A stretch of DNA of 64,000 nt, taken from NCBI GenBank assembly GCA_039096225.1, contig JBBPEB010000005.1, positions 429,501-493,500 of the forward strand. Direction: 5' to 3'. The notes beneath the pieces are model-generated. The model saw nothing but the letters and a program-made list of their open reading frames with translations. It ran no database searches and was not told where the DNA came from. This stretch comes from Blastocystis sp. Blastoise (lineage: Eukaryota > Sar > Bigyra > Opalinata > Blastocystidae). This document shows positions 46,427 to 60,359 of the stretch, piece after piece. Position 1 is the stretch's first letter; every line of letters begins with the position of its first letter. Made by a program: the position numbers and the translations under genes.

Positions 46427-47929
46427 TTATATTTATTTATTATATTATATATTTAATTGTTATATAAATATATAGATATTAGGTGTTTCTCGTGATGCAA
46501 CAAAAGCTCAAATAAAAAAGAAATATTTTGAATTAGCAAAGAAATATCATCCTGATACAAATAAAGTAATTTAATTTAATTTAATTTTTTTTTTTTTTTG
46601 TAAATTAAATAATATTATATTAATTATATTATAATAGGATCCTGATGCAAAACAGAAATTTGTAGATGTTAGTGAAGCTTATGAAATATTAGGAAATGAA
46701 GAGAAACGTAAGAAATATGATACTTTTGGAACAACTGAAGAGAATCCTAATTTTACTGCTTCTAATGTCGATATGGATGTATATAATATATAATATAGTA
46801 TATAGTATAGTATAATATATACTCTATAGGAATTATTACGTCATTTTAGTAGTATGTTTAATGGTGAGTTTAGTCATCGTGGAAGTCGATATGGATCGAA
46901 TCGTGGAATGAATACAGTATATGAATCTCAAGAAGGAGAAGATATACAATTAAATATACGTATTCCATTCTTAGAAAGTGTTCATGGATGTCAAAAAGAT
47001 ATACAATATTCTAAATTAGTAGCTTGTCCTCATTGTAATTCAACAGGTCATGAACCAGGAAGTAAACAATCTCAATGTCCACAATGTCGAGGAACAGGAT
47101 ATACTACTATTAATAATCCCTTTATGGGTATGATGCAAACTACTTGTCCTCAATGTGGAGGAAAAGGATCTATTTTTAAAGATATATGTAAGATATGTCA
47201 AGGAACAGGTCAAGTATATATATATGATATACTATATAATATATACTATATAATATATAATATATAATATATAATATATAATATATATATATAGTCTACA
47301 AAGAATACAACATTATCTGTAAGTATTCCTTCAGGTGTAGAAAATGGAGAACGTATTCGATTAATAGGACAAGGAAATATAGGTATATTAGGAGGACCTA
47401 AAGGACATTTATATTTACATATACAAGTATATATATAGTATATTATATAATAATAATAATAATAATAATAATATATAATATATAGACTATTCCTGATCCA
47501 TTCTTTTCAAGAGAAGGAAATAATATTATTTGTTCAGTTCCTTTAAGTTTATCTGAAGCTGTCTTAGGTACTCATATTCAAGTACCTACTATTAAAGGAC
47601 AAGTAGAAGTTAAAGTACCTCAAGGTACACAATGTAATACTAAATTAAGATTAAGAGGACAAGGTATATATAATAGTAAAACAAAACAACAAGGAGATCA
47701 AATACTTCAATTTAATGTTAAAATACCAAAGTATATATATATATTATTATATTTTTATTTATATTTATTATATTTCTATATTAGATCTTTAACTACTCGT
47801 CAACAAGAACTAATGACTGAATTTGCTAAAGAAGAAGGAAAAACTATATTTATACGTCCAAAAAATCATTTTGAAGATACATTACGTAGAATTAAAGATC
47901 ATCTTAATAAAAAAATCAATAAATTATAA
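46112..47929 (+). CDS. Mitochondrial-type DnaJ (Hsp40) co-chaperone, right copy, complete
   Basis: Eight exons (46112-46258, 46310-46378, 46476-46565, 46638-46778, 46830-47213, 47295-47426, 47486-47730, 47785-47929) give about 450 residues. A basic Ser/Asn-rich presequence precedes the J domain ([23 protein letters not shown] in YHPDTNK). Four CxxCxGxG-type zinc motifs follow ([32 protein letters not shown]), then the C-terminal substrate-binding domains ([24 protein letters not shown]). This is a type A J-protein of the Mdj1/DNAJA3 class, stimulating mitochondrial Hsp70. Intron 4 (46779-46829) is missing from the left copy. Confidence 0.93.
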
Positions 47930-48213
47930 TTTATTCTTTCTTTTAATATTATTTATTATTGGGTTTATATGTTAATTACTTTTTTCTTTAATAATCATTT
48001 TATTTATATAACAAAACAACTAATATTTATTTTATATATTTTTATAAAAAAACATTAAAGAAACATTTAATAATTATATTATATAATCTATATATATATT
48101 ATATTATTATTCATTTATATATTTATATGCATACAATAGCAACAATAAAAAAAAAATTAAACTAGATTATCTATATTAAAAATATAAGAAAAAATAAAGA
48201 AAAGAATTTTCTT
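47930..48213. other. Convergent intergenic spacer
   Basis: AT-rich 3' flanks; nothing recognised. Confidence 0.7.
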
Positions 48214-51200
48214 TTAAACTTTAACAGTCTTAGCAGCATTATTATCACCTTTCTTACTAGCAGACTTTCCTTTAGTAGAAATCTTCTTATCAAGATTAGA
48301 ATGTCCTTTATTCTTACGTGATTTAGTTCTATTAAGAATACAAAGAATAACAACACCAAGAATAATAACAGCTAAAATACCAATAATAATCCAAGCATAG
48401 ATAGGAAGACCAGGTTTCTCAGTAGAGGAAATATAGACTTCAGTATTAGTAGAACCAGCAGTATTTGTACAAGTAATAACAAAAGTAGTAGAAGCAAAGA
48501 TTTCACTAGCAGTACCTGAAATAGTACCAGTAGCACTATCAAGAGAAATACCATTAGGTAAAGTAGCATCAGCAGAACAAGTATATTCAGCAGCAGATAC
48601 TTGAGGAACATAAGAGAAAGCAACACCTTTATATACATTCATCATCTTTGTACTATAACGAATTCTTTGAGGAGTCATTACTGTACAATATTTCTCTTCA
48701 CTTCCTTTTACACTATTAGTACATAAAGCTTGTATTCTACCTTGATAATAACTAGGACAATTCTTATAAGCATAATCACCATTTAAAGCACCACCCCATC
48801 CATTAGCTTCATCAGGTTGACAAGCAGCTGTAATTCTCTTTGTATATAAACCTAATTCTGCTATTTGGAAACCTTGACCAGCACTAGTAACATCACATGT
48901 AGTACCTTCATAAGAAGTTGATGATGAAATAGCACTATTTGTACAACCAGTTACTTTCATTCTATAAGAATTATATACTTTATTATTAAAGAAATCAACA
49001 CTATAACTTTCACTATAAGAAGTAAATTTCTTTGTTTCTACTCTATTTAATGTTGACCAATTTACACCATCATTAGAACCTTGGAATTCCCAATCAGAAG
49101 GATGTCTTGTATTACATTTAGGACCAGTAACTACAGTATAAGATGAAATATATTCTTTTCTATCATTATTATAAGTCCAAGTAGGAGTAGCACCAGAACA
49201 ACGAGGAAGAGAAGATACATATACTGAACCTAAAATATTATCAAAAGCATTAGTTACTAAACTATCATCACTTGTATTATCACTAGAACCAACACCATCA
49301 ATTACTCTATAACTATTCTCAGCAGTTACTAATAAATTAGCATCAAAATCTATAACAGTACTTGTACTACTAGCAGTTCTATGAACTTCTATAGCTAAAA
49401 CATTATTACCATTTATTATATTACCAAAGGAAATTGACATAGATGAACCAACATAACTTGATTCACTCTTCTCAGAAGAAGCATAAGTATTATAAGAAAC
49501 AGTACCTGTTGGCATATTATATCTATATTGTTCTTCACCATTTATATATACTACAATACCATATTTTGTTTTTATATTAAATACAGCAGAAGCATAACTA
49601 TCAAGTGAACTAATTGTAAAAGTCTTTCTAAAATATTGAGTATTACCTACAGCAGATTCAAAAGCAGAAGGCATAGCTTGTTTCCATGTAGTATCAGAGA
49701 AACTAACAGTATTCCAACCAGAACCAGCAGCAGATCCACTATTAAGATATTTCCATTCGGTATTAACAGGAGGAATAACATAACCAACGGAAATAGGGAA
49801 AGTCTTTTCAGATTCACCATTACCAAGAGAACCACCAAGAATAAGAGAATTATCTTCTAAAAGAATTCTGAAATAACCAGTATCCCAACCATCACCACCA
49901 CTATCAGTAACCTTTAATGAATATACATCAGCATCTTCACAGAAAGGGAAATAACTATCTTGACCATTAGTAAAACCAGTCTTAGTCATTAATTGAACAC
50001 CATTCTTATTATATAAAGTAAATCCTTGTTCATTACCAGCAGTACCAGAATGAATTAAAACACTAAAGAGAATCTTAGGAGCTTGACATAAAGAAACAGA
50101 AAGAGTTATCATAGCTGTTCCTTGCATACCTAATGGATCATAAGCAGTTATTACATAAGTACTAGAAGGAATAACAGTATTAGGAGTACCACGAATAGAA
50201 CCAGTAGATGTATCAATTTCTAATGGAAGAGAAAGAGCAGGACGTATACCAAAATTACCCCAAAGAGAAGAAGAAGGAGTTACTTCAGGGAATGGAACAC
50301 CTACATAACCAGTAAATGTAGTAGAAGAAAAAGAAAGAGCAGGAACTTGAATAGTATTTAAATTTATAGCACTTAATGTCATTTCAGCTATAGCAAATTC
50401 ATAAGGATCAGCAGAAGGAACAGCAGGTTCAGTAAATAAAAATTTATATTGATTCCAAGAATCAGCATTTTCTGGTAAATAAAAACATCTTTCAGTCTTT
50501 CTATCAGAAAAATAAGCATTTGTAACATTACCTAATAATGTCCAACTAACACCTACATCATTACTACCATAAACAGCCCAATCAGAAGGATCTTTAGCAT
50601 ATACTAAAGAAGAAGAAACAACACAATATTTATTTACAAATTCAGCTCTTCCAGTAGCATAAGCAAAAGTAACAGAAGCAGAAGCAAGAGAAGCAGGAGC
50701 TACTTTCCAATAAGTACTATAATCCATATCTATTAAATTACTAACACTATAAGAACCAGAAGGACTATCACTTAAAGTTAAACCCCAATTTCTACCTAAT
50801 TTATTTGGTCGAATTAATTGAATAGAAGCATCAAATAATAATGTAGTAGGATTATTACCAGCTAAATTAACTATACCAATAGCTAAAATATTAGATCCTT
50901 CAACGAGATTTGTTGCAGCAATTGTAATATAACGGAATGTAGAAGTAGCATCACCACCAGTAGCAGTTGTTGTTGTAGTAATATCAGAAGAAGGAAGATT
51001 CTTAGAATATACAAGATAATCATTTACATATATCTTATAACCAGCTCTTGCTTTAACACGAACTTCAGCTGAAGTACAAGCACTAAGTGAACTTACACTA
51101 AATGTATGTCTAAATAACCAAATAGTTGAAGTAGCTGTAGGAGGAGAAGCAATAGGGAAACTAGAAAATCCTGTTCCAGAACTAAGTTGACTATACCATT

Positions 51201-53325
51201 GAGAAGGAACACTTCCTTGAATATAAGTCCATGAAGTAGAAGCAGGAGGAACAACATAACTCATATCAAATGTATAAGTATTATCAACAGATTTATATTC
51301 ATAAAGAGCACCAGCTGTATAATAACTACCTTCATAATCAAAATATTCTATATATAACATAGCACCACTTGACCAACCATCACCATAACTATCAGCTACT
51401 GTAATATCATATACAGCAGCAGGAAGACATACAATAAAACTTTGTTCAGAATTACTAGTTAGAGTAGGAGAAGTATATACAGTAGTACCAGCACTATTCT
51501 TAACTACCCAAGATTCTTCAGTAGCATAGTTTGTACTTACTTTTCTAAAACGAACTTGAATTGAAGAAGGAGCACCACAAGAATTAAAAGTAAAAGTAAT
51601 AGCAAAAGTAGATGTTTCAGAAGTACCATATTTAACAGCACTAATAGTATAAGTTCCAGTACCAGCTGCTGTAGCCATACCAGAAATTACACCAGTAGTA
51701 GCAGAAAGAGAAAGACCAGTAGGTAAAGCAGGAGAAACAGTATAAGTAATATAAGCATTTGATATAGGAGCAATAGAAAGAGTATCAATATTAGCATAAT
51801 AAGAATAAGAATTTTGTTCATATTGTAAACCAGTAAGTAAAGAAGCATAATTACAATTAAGAATATCAAAACGACCAACAGCTAATTTACCTGAAACAGT
51901 ACTAGTTAATACTTCAAGTTTCCAATAACCATAAGATTTCTCATTAGAACGAAGATAAAACTGTTTAGCTTCACGAGTAGTACTAAAGATAATATTTTCT
52001 CTAGTATCTAAGAAATCCCAAGTATTACCATCTTGAGAACCATATACTTTCCAACTAGAAGGATGGCCATAACTAGTAGTACCAGCAGATACTATCATAT
52101 AAGAATTAGCCCAAACTGATTTACCATTATTAAAAGTAAAAGTAAAAGTAACAGCACTACCACCAGTAGTATAATAATAAGAACCACTATCACCATCAAA
52201 TACTTTATTAGGACCATAAGAAGAAGCAGAAGCACTGTCAACAGAAGCAGTAGCTACACCATTTCTAAATAAATTTGAAGAGCATTCTCCAATAGTAGTA
52301 GGACTACTAAGTACAGCACCAAAATCAAAGATATCATTACCAGTAGCACCAGCAGTATATTGATGAATTTCAATAGCAATAGTATAACTGCCACTTGTAG
52401 GAAGTAAGAATTTATTATAAGAGAATACTTTATTTACAATTGTACTATCAGTAACAGAAGTAGAAACAGTTTGACCTGTTAAAGTACCAGTAGGAAGTTT
52501 ATATCTATAAACTTCAACACCTTGAATATATACAGCAACACCTTCACCAGTTTTAACACTATTCATAATAGAAGCAAAAGAATCACGACTACTAATAGTT
52601 CTTGTAGTACGATAATAACGAGTAGTAGCAGTAAAAGCAGGGAATGAAGCACCAGTAGCAGTTGACCAACTACTATCTGAATAAGTAGAAGCAGCCCAAC
52701 CAGTACCTGATTGACTTACATCAGAATATTTCCATGAACCACCAAAAGGAACATCAAGAGTAGCTATAGAATAAAAATAAATAATATTATATATATGCAT
52801 CATAATTAAATTAATATGTATTATATATATGTATTGTAATTAAATTAATATATAGTATATATATGTATCATAATTATTTATATACGAGTAAAAGTCTTTG
52901 TATCAGTCTTATAAGATTGACCAGATTGATAAGGCATCGTAAATCTTCCAATTTCAAGACCACCCATACTTACAGTCATATATGTTGTATAATATGAACT
53001 ACCCCAACCATCACCATAACTATCTTTAAGAGCAAGAGTATGAAGACCAGAAGTAGAACAAACAGTCCAAGTTTGATCAGTATAACCATCAGAAGAAGTA
53101 GCAGTGACACCTAAGAGTTTAGTACCAGTATCAACAGCACCATTCCATAGATCGAAAGATTCTTCACCTGCATAAATTGTATAATGCTTAAATATAGTTA
53201 ATTCAATCTCATTGCTCTCACAAGCAAAACCTATATATAAATAAATGCTAAAATAATATGAATTTATAAAAAGAATGAATCATACTTGAAATAATCAAAA
53301 GAGCTAAGAATAATAAGTATTTCAT
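48214..53325 (-). CDS. Large modular cell-surface protein (lectin-like, discoidin-like and Ig-like modules), one TM
   Basis: Three exons (53286-53325, 52886-53230, 48214-52763) give 1644 residues. A signal peptide (MKYLLFLALLIISSFA) is followed by a beta-rich module with LALKDSYGDGWGSS. Then come about three rounds of three modules. The first is a jelly-roll-like module (SWKYSDVSQSGTGW..., IQGVEVYRYKLPTG). The second is a discoidin/F5-8C-like module (HPSSWKVYGSQDGNTW). The third is a putative Ig domain (LPTGLSLSATTGVISG) with CLPAAVYDITVADSYGDGW. A Cys-bounded GWGGALNGDYAYKNCPSYYQ module, a last Ig module, a TM helix (YAWIIIGILAVIILGVVIL) and a Lys-rich tail complete it. Probably binds extracellular carbohydrate or matrix. 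The 4.55-kb exon and richer base composition stand out from its intron-dense neighbours. Confidence 0.85.
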
Positions 53326-55310
53326 ATTTGACTTTTTTATTTTTTAAATCAAATAAATAAATAAAATATGTTTAAATTTAAATGACAATAAGACAAAAAA
53401 AAGAAATAACGACATGATTTCAAAATATTATACCCCGTCGCTCATTTCAATTGCCTTGTTGAGAAGGATTGTGTCACAAAGATACTTACCAAATAGGCCA
53501 AATACCGATAGCCACTTATAGATTTTTTTTAAAGGTGCAAAACCAAGTAGCCAATCATATCGCACTATATCCTTATATATTGGTATTCAAAAGAAATGAC
53601 AGACGATTCATATTTTTTTAACAAAAGAAAATAATAAAAACACACTGAATCTTTTTCTGTGTTGAGATAAGAGAAACAATTGACACGAACTTTGTCATTG
53701 TGTTTTCTTACATTTACTCCAATAATATACTGATTATCTTTGTTAAAAAGAAACAGAACCTTTCATAGTTCAAAAAATTTCTTTTTTTTTGGATTTGTAA
53801 GACTGCGCTGGTTTGACAACAATCTTTTTGATGTCCTGATAAGAATTTGTATCCTTTAAGAAATCCATACTTGTTTTATTATTTTATGTGTTTTCTGCTG
53901 CTTATTTCATCTTTTTGTTAACAAAGCAGTTACACATAGATCAAGAGTTTTCATTGAATATTCCAGTTAATAGATTATACTTACAGTTTATAAACACAAG
54001 AATGAGGACTTGCTATTAAAAACTCTATAAAATATAGTATACATATTGGTACATACACCTATATGTTTAGAACTCTTAGATAAAGCATTGATACCATCTT
54101 CTAGGCTGGTTTTGGTTATATTTTAGTTCAAATCAGGGATATATTTGCAATAAATAACAGCAAAAGTAATTTGTTGTCTTTGTAAACATAGTAAAGATTA
54201 AAAAATGACTTGATTAATACCTAAATTGAATAATGATTGACTCACTTTAAGCATCAATCAGTCTAGAAATAGTTAATTTGAATGAAACATGCAACGCTAA
54301 TACTAATTATCCATAATTATCGGAAAAAAAAAGAAAAGACATACACATCAAATGTTTTTGATCGTTCTAATCTTCTTATTCATTATCAGTACCTTGGTGC
54401 CCTTATAATTTACGATCATTTAGAAAAATTGTTAGTACTATGAAACAACAATAAATCATATCAATACATGACAACATACGTTTACATAGATATAAATGAC
54501 AAAATAAAGTTGTATAAACCTATGAGTATTCAATAATAAATTTAATAGAAATAATTGATGAATTATTAATTATTATTTATCAGAAACCAAACAAAAAAGA
54601 AATTTATCTTCATTTTTTCTTTTTGCTTCTTCAATATTTTTTTAATATCAAAGATATATATATATAAGAATAAAGTCAATAATAATGATGTATAACACAG
54701 ATATCAGATATAATAATATATAAATTGGCTTTATATAACATATTTTTTCACACTTAGTCAATCATCAAGGTGAGATTAAGATTTATAAAGTTCATAGTTT
54801 ATCAATAAACACGATAAATTTTGTAAACCTATAATTTATTATTGAATATATTATTTTTGGCATGTTTTATGTCACAAAAATATTGATTTATTTCTTAAAT
54901 TAATGTATTCTCTATTTCTTTGAGTACTAAAAGAAAATAAAAAGTTGTTGTGATAGCAAAATAAAATAGAATTTTTGAGAAAACGAAGAATCACATGTTT
55001 TTTGTTGTCACAAAAATATTTTCCTATTCTGAAATGATCAAAACTTGAAAGAAAACTATATGATAAAAAATAACTGCAATATCATTACAAACCAATCCAG
55101 AAAATGAATATAGATATTAAAAATAAAATGTAAATTATATAAAAAGCAAATGATTTCAAAAAAAAAAGATACAACGATAATTAAATTTTTAATAAATACA
55201 TATTGGAAAAATTAAAAATAAAAAACAAAAAAAAAACAAAAAAAAAATTAAAAAATATAAATAACAAATATATGTTATATATATAATAAAAGAATACATA
55301 GAAAAACAAT
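53326..55310. other. Gene-free interval of about 2 kb
   Basis: I find no ORF of note, tRNA or clear repeat. It contains the promoter of the surface-protein gene and otherwise ordinary AT-rich DNA. Confidence 0.55.
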
Positions 55311-58300
55311 TTAAATAGGGATACGTTTTATAGTATGTTTTGCAAGTTTTTTTCTCTTTAATTTCCGATTAGTCACAGAGTAATTATGTATATGTATACA
55401 TTTTCGTATATTAATAAAAAGAAACATACATAAAAATAGGATAAGAATGATTATTATTAATATAACTGTATATAAAAGCGGGAAACTAGAAGTATTCTTA
55501 ATATATTTAATTGTAGGCAGATCTAAAGTGATATTGGATACATAATATAAATAAGAATTCTGAATAGAATGACAATCTTCTAGGATTTGTTGTTGTTCTC
55601 CTTGTATATAATTATATAAATCATTAACAATTTGTGTTTCGTGTTCAGGAGTGGTTTGAATATATAATATAATATTAGTAATATCCAGATAGGGTTTGGT
55701 TGTATTATAATTAAGTGTGTCACCATTATATAGAGAAGAATCAATAGTATTTTGATTAGATATAAAGAGAATAAGATATTTAAAAGACATGGATTGAAAG
55801 GGTATAAATATATCTGTAAATAAAGAATAGAAAGAATAATAAGTATATCCATTTGATAGTTGGGATTCAGATATACCATATAATCTTAAAGGTATATATA
55901 TAAAAGATTCATATTCATTAGGTAGTTTACTAGAATCAAATTGTGAACAATAATTATGATTTATAGAAGACCACGTAGCTGTGTTTTCTGAAGAAGCAAC
56001 ACAATCACGTGATTGATATCCTATAAAAGGTTCGTCACATAATAAATATTGTGTTTCTCCAATAGGAGTATCATTCCAAATACCTTCAGAATTACAATGT
56101 ATAGATAGTATAATAATAGTTAATGTAGTATATATAGATATAGAAGGATTTGATATAGTGATAGTATAAGTCTTATTAAGTGTTTTTAAAGGAGTACCAT
56201 AAATAATACCATTATTTTCATTAAAAGTAATAGAAGAAGGTAATTCTGGAGAAATAACAAGAGGAGGTATATAATAACCTGATAATAGAGGTGCAATAGG
56301 AGTTATAGGAGATTTAATATATCCTTTATATGTAGAACTAGGATATTGAATAGAAGGAGGAATAGGAGTACAATCATCTTGTATAATATCCCATGAAGGA
56401 GGAGAAGAAGGTTTACAATAACGTCTTCTTTTACCTATATAATGAGATATATCTATACAGTTTAATTCTCGTGTTTTTCGAGGTTCAATTTGTATCCATT
56501 CATTATCTGTTTGACAATAAGCAGTCATAACTTGAATATAGATAGTAGTTGTAGCAATACCAAGTGTGTTATTTCCTATAATTGTATAAGATTGTGATTC
56601 ACTTGTAATAAGCGGAATACCCATAATATTTCCATATTCAGAGATATATAATCCAGAAGGAAGTGATGGAATTGAATAGAAAGATAACTGTTGATTTACA
56701 TTATTTATTTGAATAAGACAATCAATAGATATATAACAAGTAATAGAATTTCTTTGATAATAAAAAGTATAAGGTGCAAATAAATGACAAGAATTTTCTT
56801 CTTCATTAAATATACCATTATTACAAAAACGTCGTTTAATTCCTTCATAATTACTAGGACAAGGTTTATAACTATATGTTCCATGTGAAGTTCTAGAATA
56901 GCCATTTATTTCTTCACAATATACTTCATTATGATTACTATATAGATTAATAGAAGATAATTGAAATCCAGATTCACATGGAGATACTAATGGATTTAAA
57001 TGTATACTATTACATTCTCGTATACTTAATTTAAATTGAGCATATGAATATAAAGTAAAGAAATTAAATTGTTTTGTTTCATAAAATCTAGACCATGTTT
57101 CATTTACACCTACATGTAATAAATCCCAAATAGTATTATTATTATTAAGAGTAATAAATGATGTTGAATTCGTTATTATTCGAGAACCTTCTAATTTCCA
57201 ATCCGTCGGATGCATAGTATTACAATTATCACCATTTGTAAGACTATAAGAATTTGCAAATACTTTTTGTGAATTATAATAATACCATAAAATAATTGTA
57301 TCTCTACATGTAGAATAAGTAGTATATTTTGTATAAATACTATGATCAAATAAATTTTCAAGAGGATGATTCAGTGTAGAAATAGATTGAGTAAAAGATA
57401 GAGGGGTATCTAATATATATTGATTAATAGGTATATTAGCAAAATGGAATTGAAATGTTGGAGATATTCCCGCGGGATCTTCTTGATAATTATGGAATTC
57501 AACAGCAATGATATTAATAGCTTGTTTAAAATAATAAGAATCAATAGGAACTGTAATAGCAATACTAGTTAAACTGGAATATTGATTTGTAGCTAAAGTA
57601 GTATTTGTTAGAGATCCAGAAGGCATGTTATACCGTTCAATTTCAATACCATTTATATAAACTATCATACCTGCTGAATATAATAAAGTAATTTTAAGTG
57701 CAGATATAGTTGTATCATGTAAAAGAATTGTATGTTGAATTCGATAATAAAATGAAATTAATGGAATAGAAGTGATTAGAGGAGGAATAGTTGACGATAA
57801 TGTACAAAGCAACCAATCAGAATCATCAAAAGTGAGAGATGCCCAATCAGATGGCGGATTTATGGGATAGTACCAATAATGATAAGGTATATATCGAATA
57901 TTACTAACAAATGTTACCATAAAAGGTTGCATAATAGGTATAGTAGTAGAATTGAAAATAGATATATAGATAGAATCATCTTTTGGAGAAGAAATATGAA
58001 TAGCAGTTTCTTTCCAAGGTGTTAGAACTCTTTGAATAATTGATACATAATAACGAGCAGCAGGTAAACATAAAGAAACAGAAGATGATTCATTATATAT
58101 ATTCATATTCTCCATATAGAGAAGTCTTTTATTAATTGTATATATATACATAGTAAAGAATATATCTTCATTATCAGGAATTAATAAGAATGTAACAGGG
58201 ATATTACTTGAATTACATGGTTTTATAGATATATATAGATGTGTAAAAATAGCTATAGTTTCAGTTTGCATAGTATATAGTATATATTGAGTTTCTATAA

Positions 58301-58728
58301 GTATAGAATCAGTAATACCTTCTATTTGTCCTGTAGTTTCATTTATATAGAGTGAAGAAGGTAAAGAAGGATATATAGATATATTTCTTGGTTTCTGGAT
58401 ATAATGTATATATGGAAATAAACTATTTGAATAACCAGTTATATTTGAATATAATATATTTAATATAGACTCATCTTTTATCAGTATTATATTATTCTCT
58501 TTGAAATAAGTAATTGTTGAATTTATTATATTTAAAGGAAATACTAAAGAAGGAGCAGAAGAAACATTTTGAGAAGAATAAGAAGCATTTTGAGAAGAAT
58601 AAGAAATATTTTGAGAAGAATAAGAAGAAATGTTGAATAATGGAAAATGAAAAAGAGATTGATTTTTAATAAAATTCTTTTTTTTGGTTTGAATATAAGA
58701 ATAAGAGAGGTAAAAACAATTTATAGAA
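55311..58728 (-). CDS. Second large surface protein, paralogue of the 48214-53325 product
   Basis: One exon of about 3.4 kb, open from about 58728 to the stop at 55311. Modules match the neighbour: an Ig-like segment (LPSSLYINETTGQIEG), a jelly-roll module (WASLTFDDSDWLLC, VYINGIEIERYNMPSG), a discoidin-like module (MHPTDWKLEGSR, CESGFQLSSINLYS), then NGYSRTSHGTYSYKPCPSNY. Ig-like repeats alternate with Cys modules of the form C..W..C..GxxxRxC (IGKRRRYC, IGYQSRDC). A TM helix (FPLLYTVILIIIILILFLCM) and a short basic tail follow. The 5' end is unresolved: an acceptor TTTATAG lies just above 58728, and upstream exons must supply a signal peptide. No SYGDGW segment is retained, and the sequence is far more AT-rich than the paralogue. 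Confidence 0.8.
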
Positions 58729-59009
58729 ACTATAAAAAAAGATTTATTATATAGAATTTATAATATATAATCTTTACTATATAATATAATCAAATTATAG
58801 AAGTTAATATGTTTATATATAACATAAATATATATTTATATATATACTTGAGTTCATTAATAAACTATAAGATTGTATTCGATTACATATGTATGTATTG
58901 GAATATGAATAAATATCTATTGTTTTATTCATATACGATAAAAAAACGGATTGACTATAAAAATATTTATCTTAATATAATTCTAATAAATAATATATAT
59001 ACACATTAG

Positions 59010-59522
59010 GATTTGTAAAAAAACTATTTAAAATATTATTATTATTATTATTTATAAAATAATCATTTGTAATATTCATAGAAATATATATGAATGAAGA
59101 TTGTTTGGGTGAATCCAAAGAAGCTGTATATATATGAATATTATAAGAAATATTAATGAACAATAATATACATTGAAAAATAAAGAAAGTAGATGCAACA
59201 GATTTATTTAAAAATAAAAGTCTTGTTGTATATAATAAAGAGAGTGAAAAAATAGATTCTCGTATTACATTTGTTTCTTTGTCTGAAAGCTCTCCAAATC
59301 TAATATGTTTATAAAAAATTATAAATATTTAGATATATGTCTAGTATATATATGCATATACATTATGGAGTCTTTGGCGAAAGAAAACGTATATGATGAA
59401 ATCAAGTTTGTATCAAGTAATTCTTTTTGATTTAGTTGTAATAAGATTGCAGTATCATCAGTTGTCATTCTTGACAGTAGAGAAGCATAATCAACACACG
59501 AAAAAGACGACGATAGGGTCAT
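59010..59522 (-). CDS. Unrecognised gene or 5' exons of the upstream surface-protein gene
   Basis: Two exons joined by an intron near 59311-59361 keep one open frame: MTLSSSFSCVDYASLLSRM, LLDTNLISSYTFSFAKDS, FGELSDKETNVIRESIFSL, then a hydrophobic stretch (ASTFFIFQCILLFINIS) and SLDSPKQSSFIYISMN, ending near FFTNPN. It has balanced composition unlike noise. It might be a small membrane protein, or supply the N-terminus of the gene ending at 55311. The connecting splice cannot be fixed by frame, because the phases I tried do not match. Confidence 0.4.
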
Positions 59523-59599
59523 TCCAGTGCAATTTGTATTGTTTTGAAGTATATCATCTATGGAATATGCATTGCATTTGTCTAGATACAATTTAGCTT

Positions 59600-60121
59600 A
59601 GAGTTAATGACGAAAATACATTGAAGACCAGTAAACAAGAAGATGACTATACCCAAGTGTAGCCATCGAACATCTTTTAACTGCTTCATGGATAATCAAT
59701 AGCGTCTATTATCAAACTCAATCTGAGTTTAGAAAGAAATTTAAATAACAAATGCATAATAACTAAGTACTAAAAACTTTGATAATTCTAAAAGTCCCAT
59801 GAAAAAAAAACATAATTAACTGTCTTTCTTGACTTTGTGAAAAGTTTATTTTTATGTTTTTTTAATCATTTAAGATATTGTTCAAATAAAATGAATACAA
59901 ATTTCAATAATAAACAACTTGAATATTTATATGATTGAGTTCTATAGAGCTGAAATGACACTATTTGTAATTATTAACAAATTCGATGCCACCAAAATTG
60001 TAGAAAAAGGACATACATAGCTTTGAGTATGTATACAAGCAAATATTATTCCAAATAAATGGGATTTCCATTTGAATTAATTAGATAATCATGAAGGCAA
60101 CTAAGAAAAACATTTCAAGAA
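59600..60121. other. Intergenic region before tRNA-Leu
   Basis: No gene recognised. Confidence 0.55.
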
Positions 60122-60203
60122 GCACGGATGTCCGAGTGGTCTAAGGAGCTACGTTAAGGCCGTAGTATGTTCGCATGCGCGGGTTCGAGTCCCGCTTCGT
60201 GCA
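60122..60203 (+). tRNA. tRNA-Leu (anticodon AAG)
   Basis: Acceptor GCACGGA pairs with TTCGTGC. The anticodon stem CTACG/CGTAG encloses the loop TTAAGGC, with AAG at 60156-60158. A long variable arm (TATGTTCGCATGC) makes it class II. The T arm is GCGGGTTCGAGTCCCGC. No intron. Confidence 0.96.
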
Positions 60204-60359
60204 TGTTTTTATAAAATATATAATAAAACGTTTATTGTTTTTAAATGTTTTTTAAAGTTTTACAAAACAGATACTATAAATAACGTACAGATTATTATAC
60301 AATGATGATATGACTTAAATTATGTATGATTTATATAAAAATAGAATTATTAATTTAGA

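Larger units (their letters stand above)
42530..46880. repeat. Right arm of inverted segmental duplication
   Basis: Inverse copy of 8557-5596 joined to 1338-1. The inner break is at 42529/42530, inside an ADA2 exon. The outer limit lies at or beyond 46880, where the left partner leaves the window. The extra left-arm segment is absent; its empty site is at about 45485. Confidence 0.93.

Noticed and set aside
48171-51878. Several ORFs of 60-90 residues in other frames of the large surface-protein gene
   Set aside because: Shadow frames of a repetitive Ser/Thr/Ala-rich coding exon.
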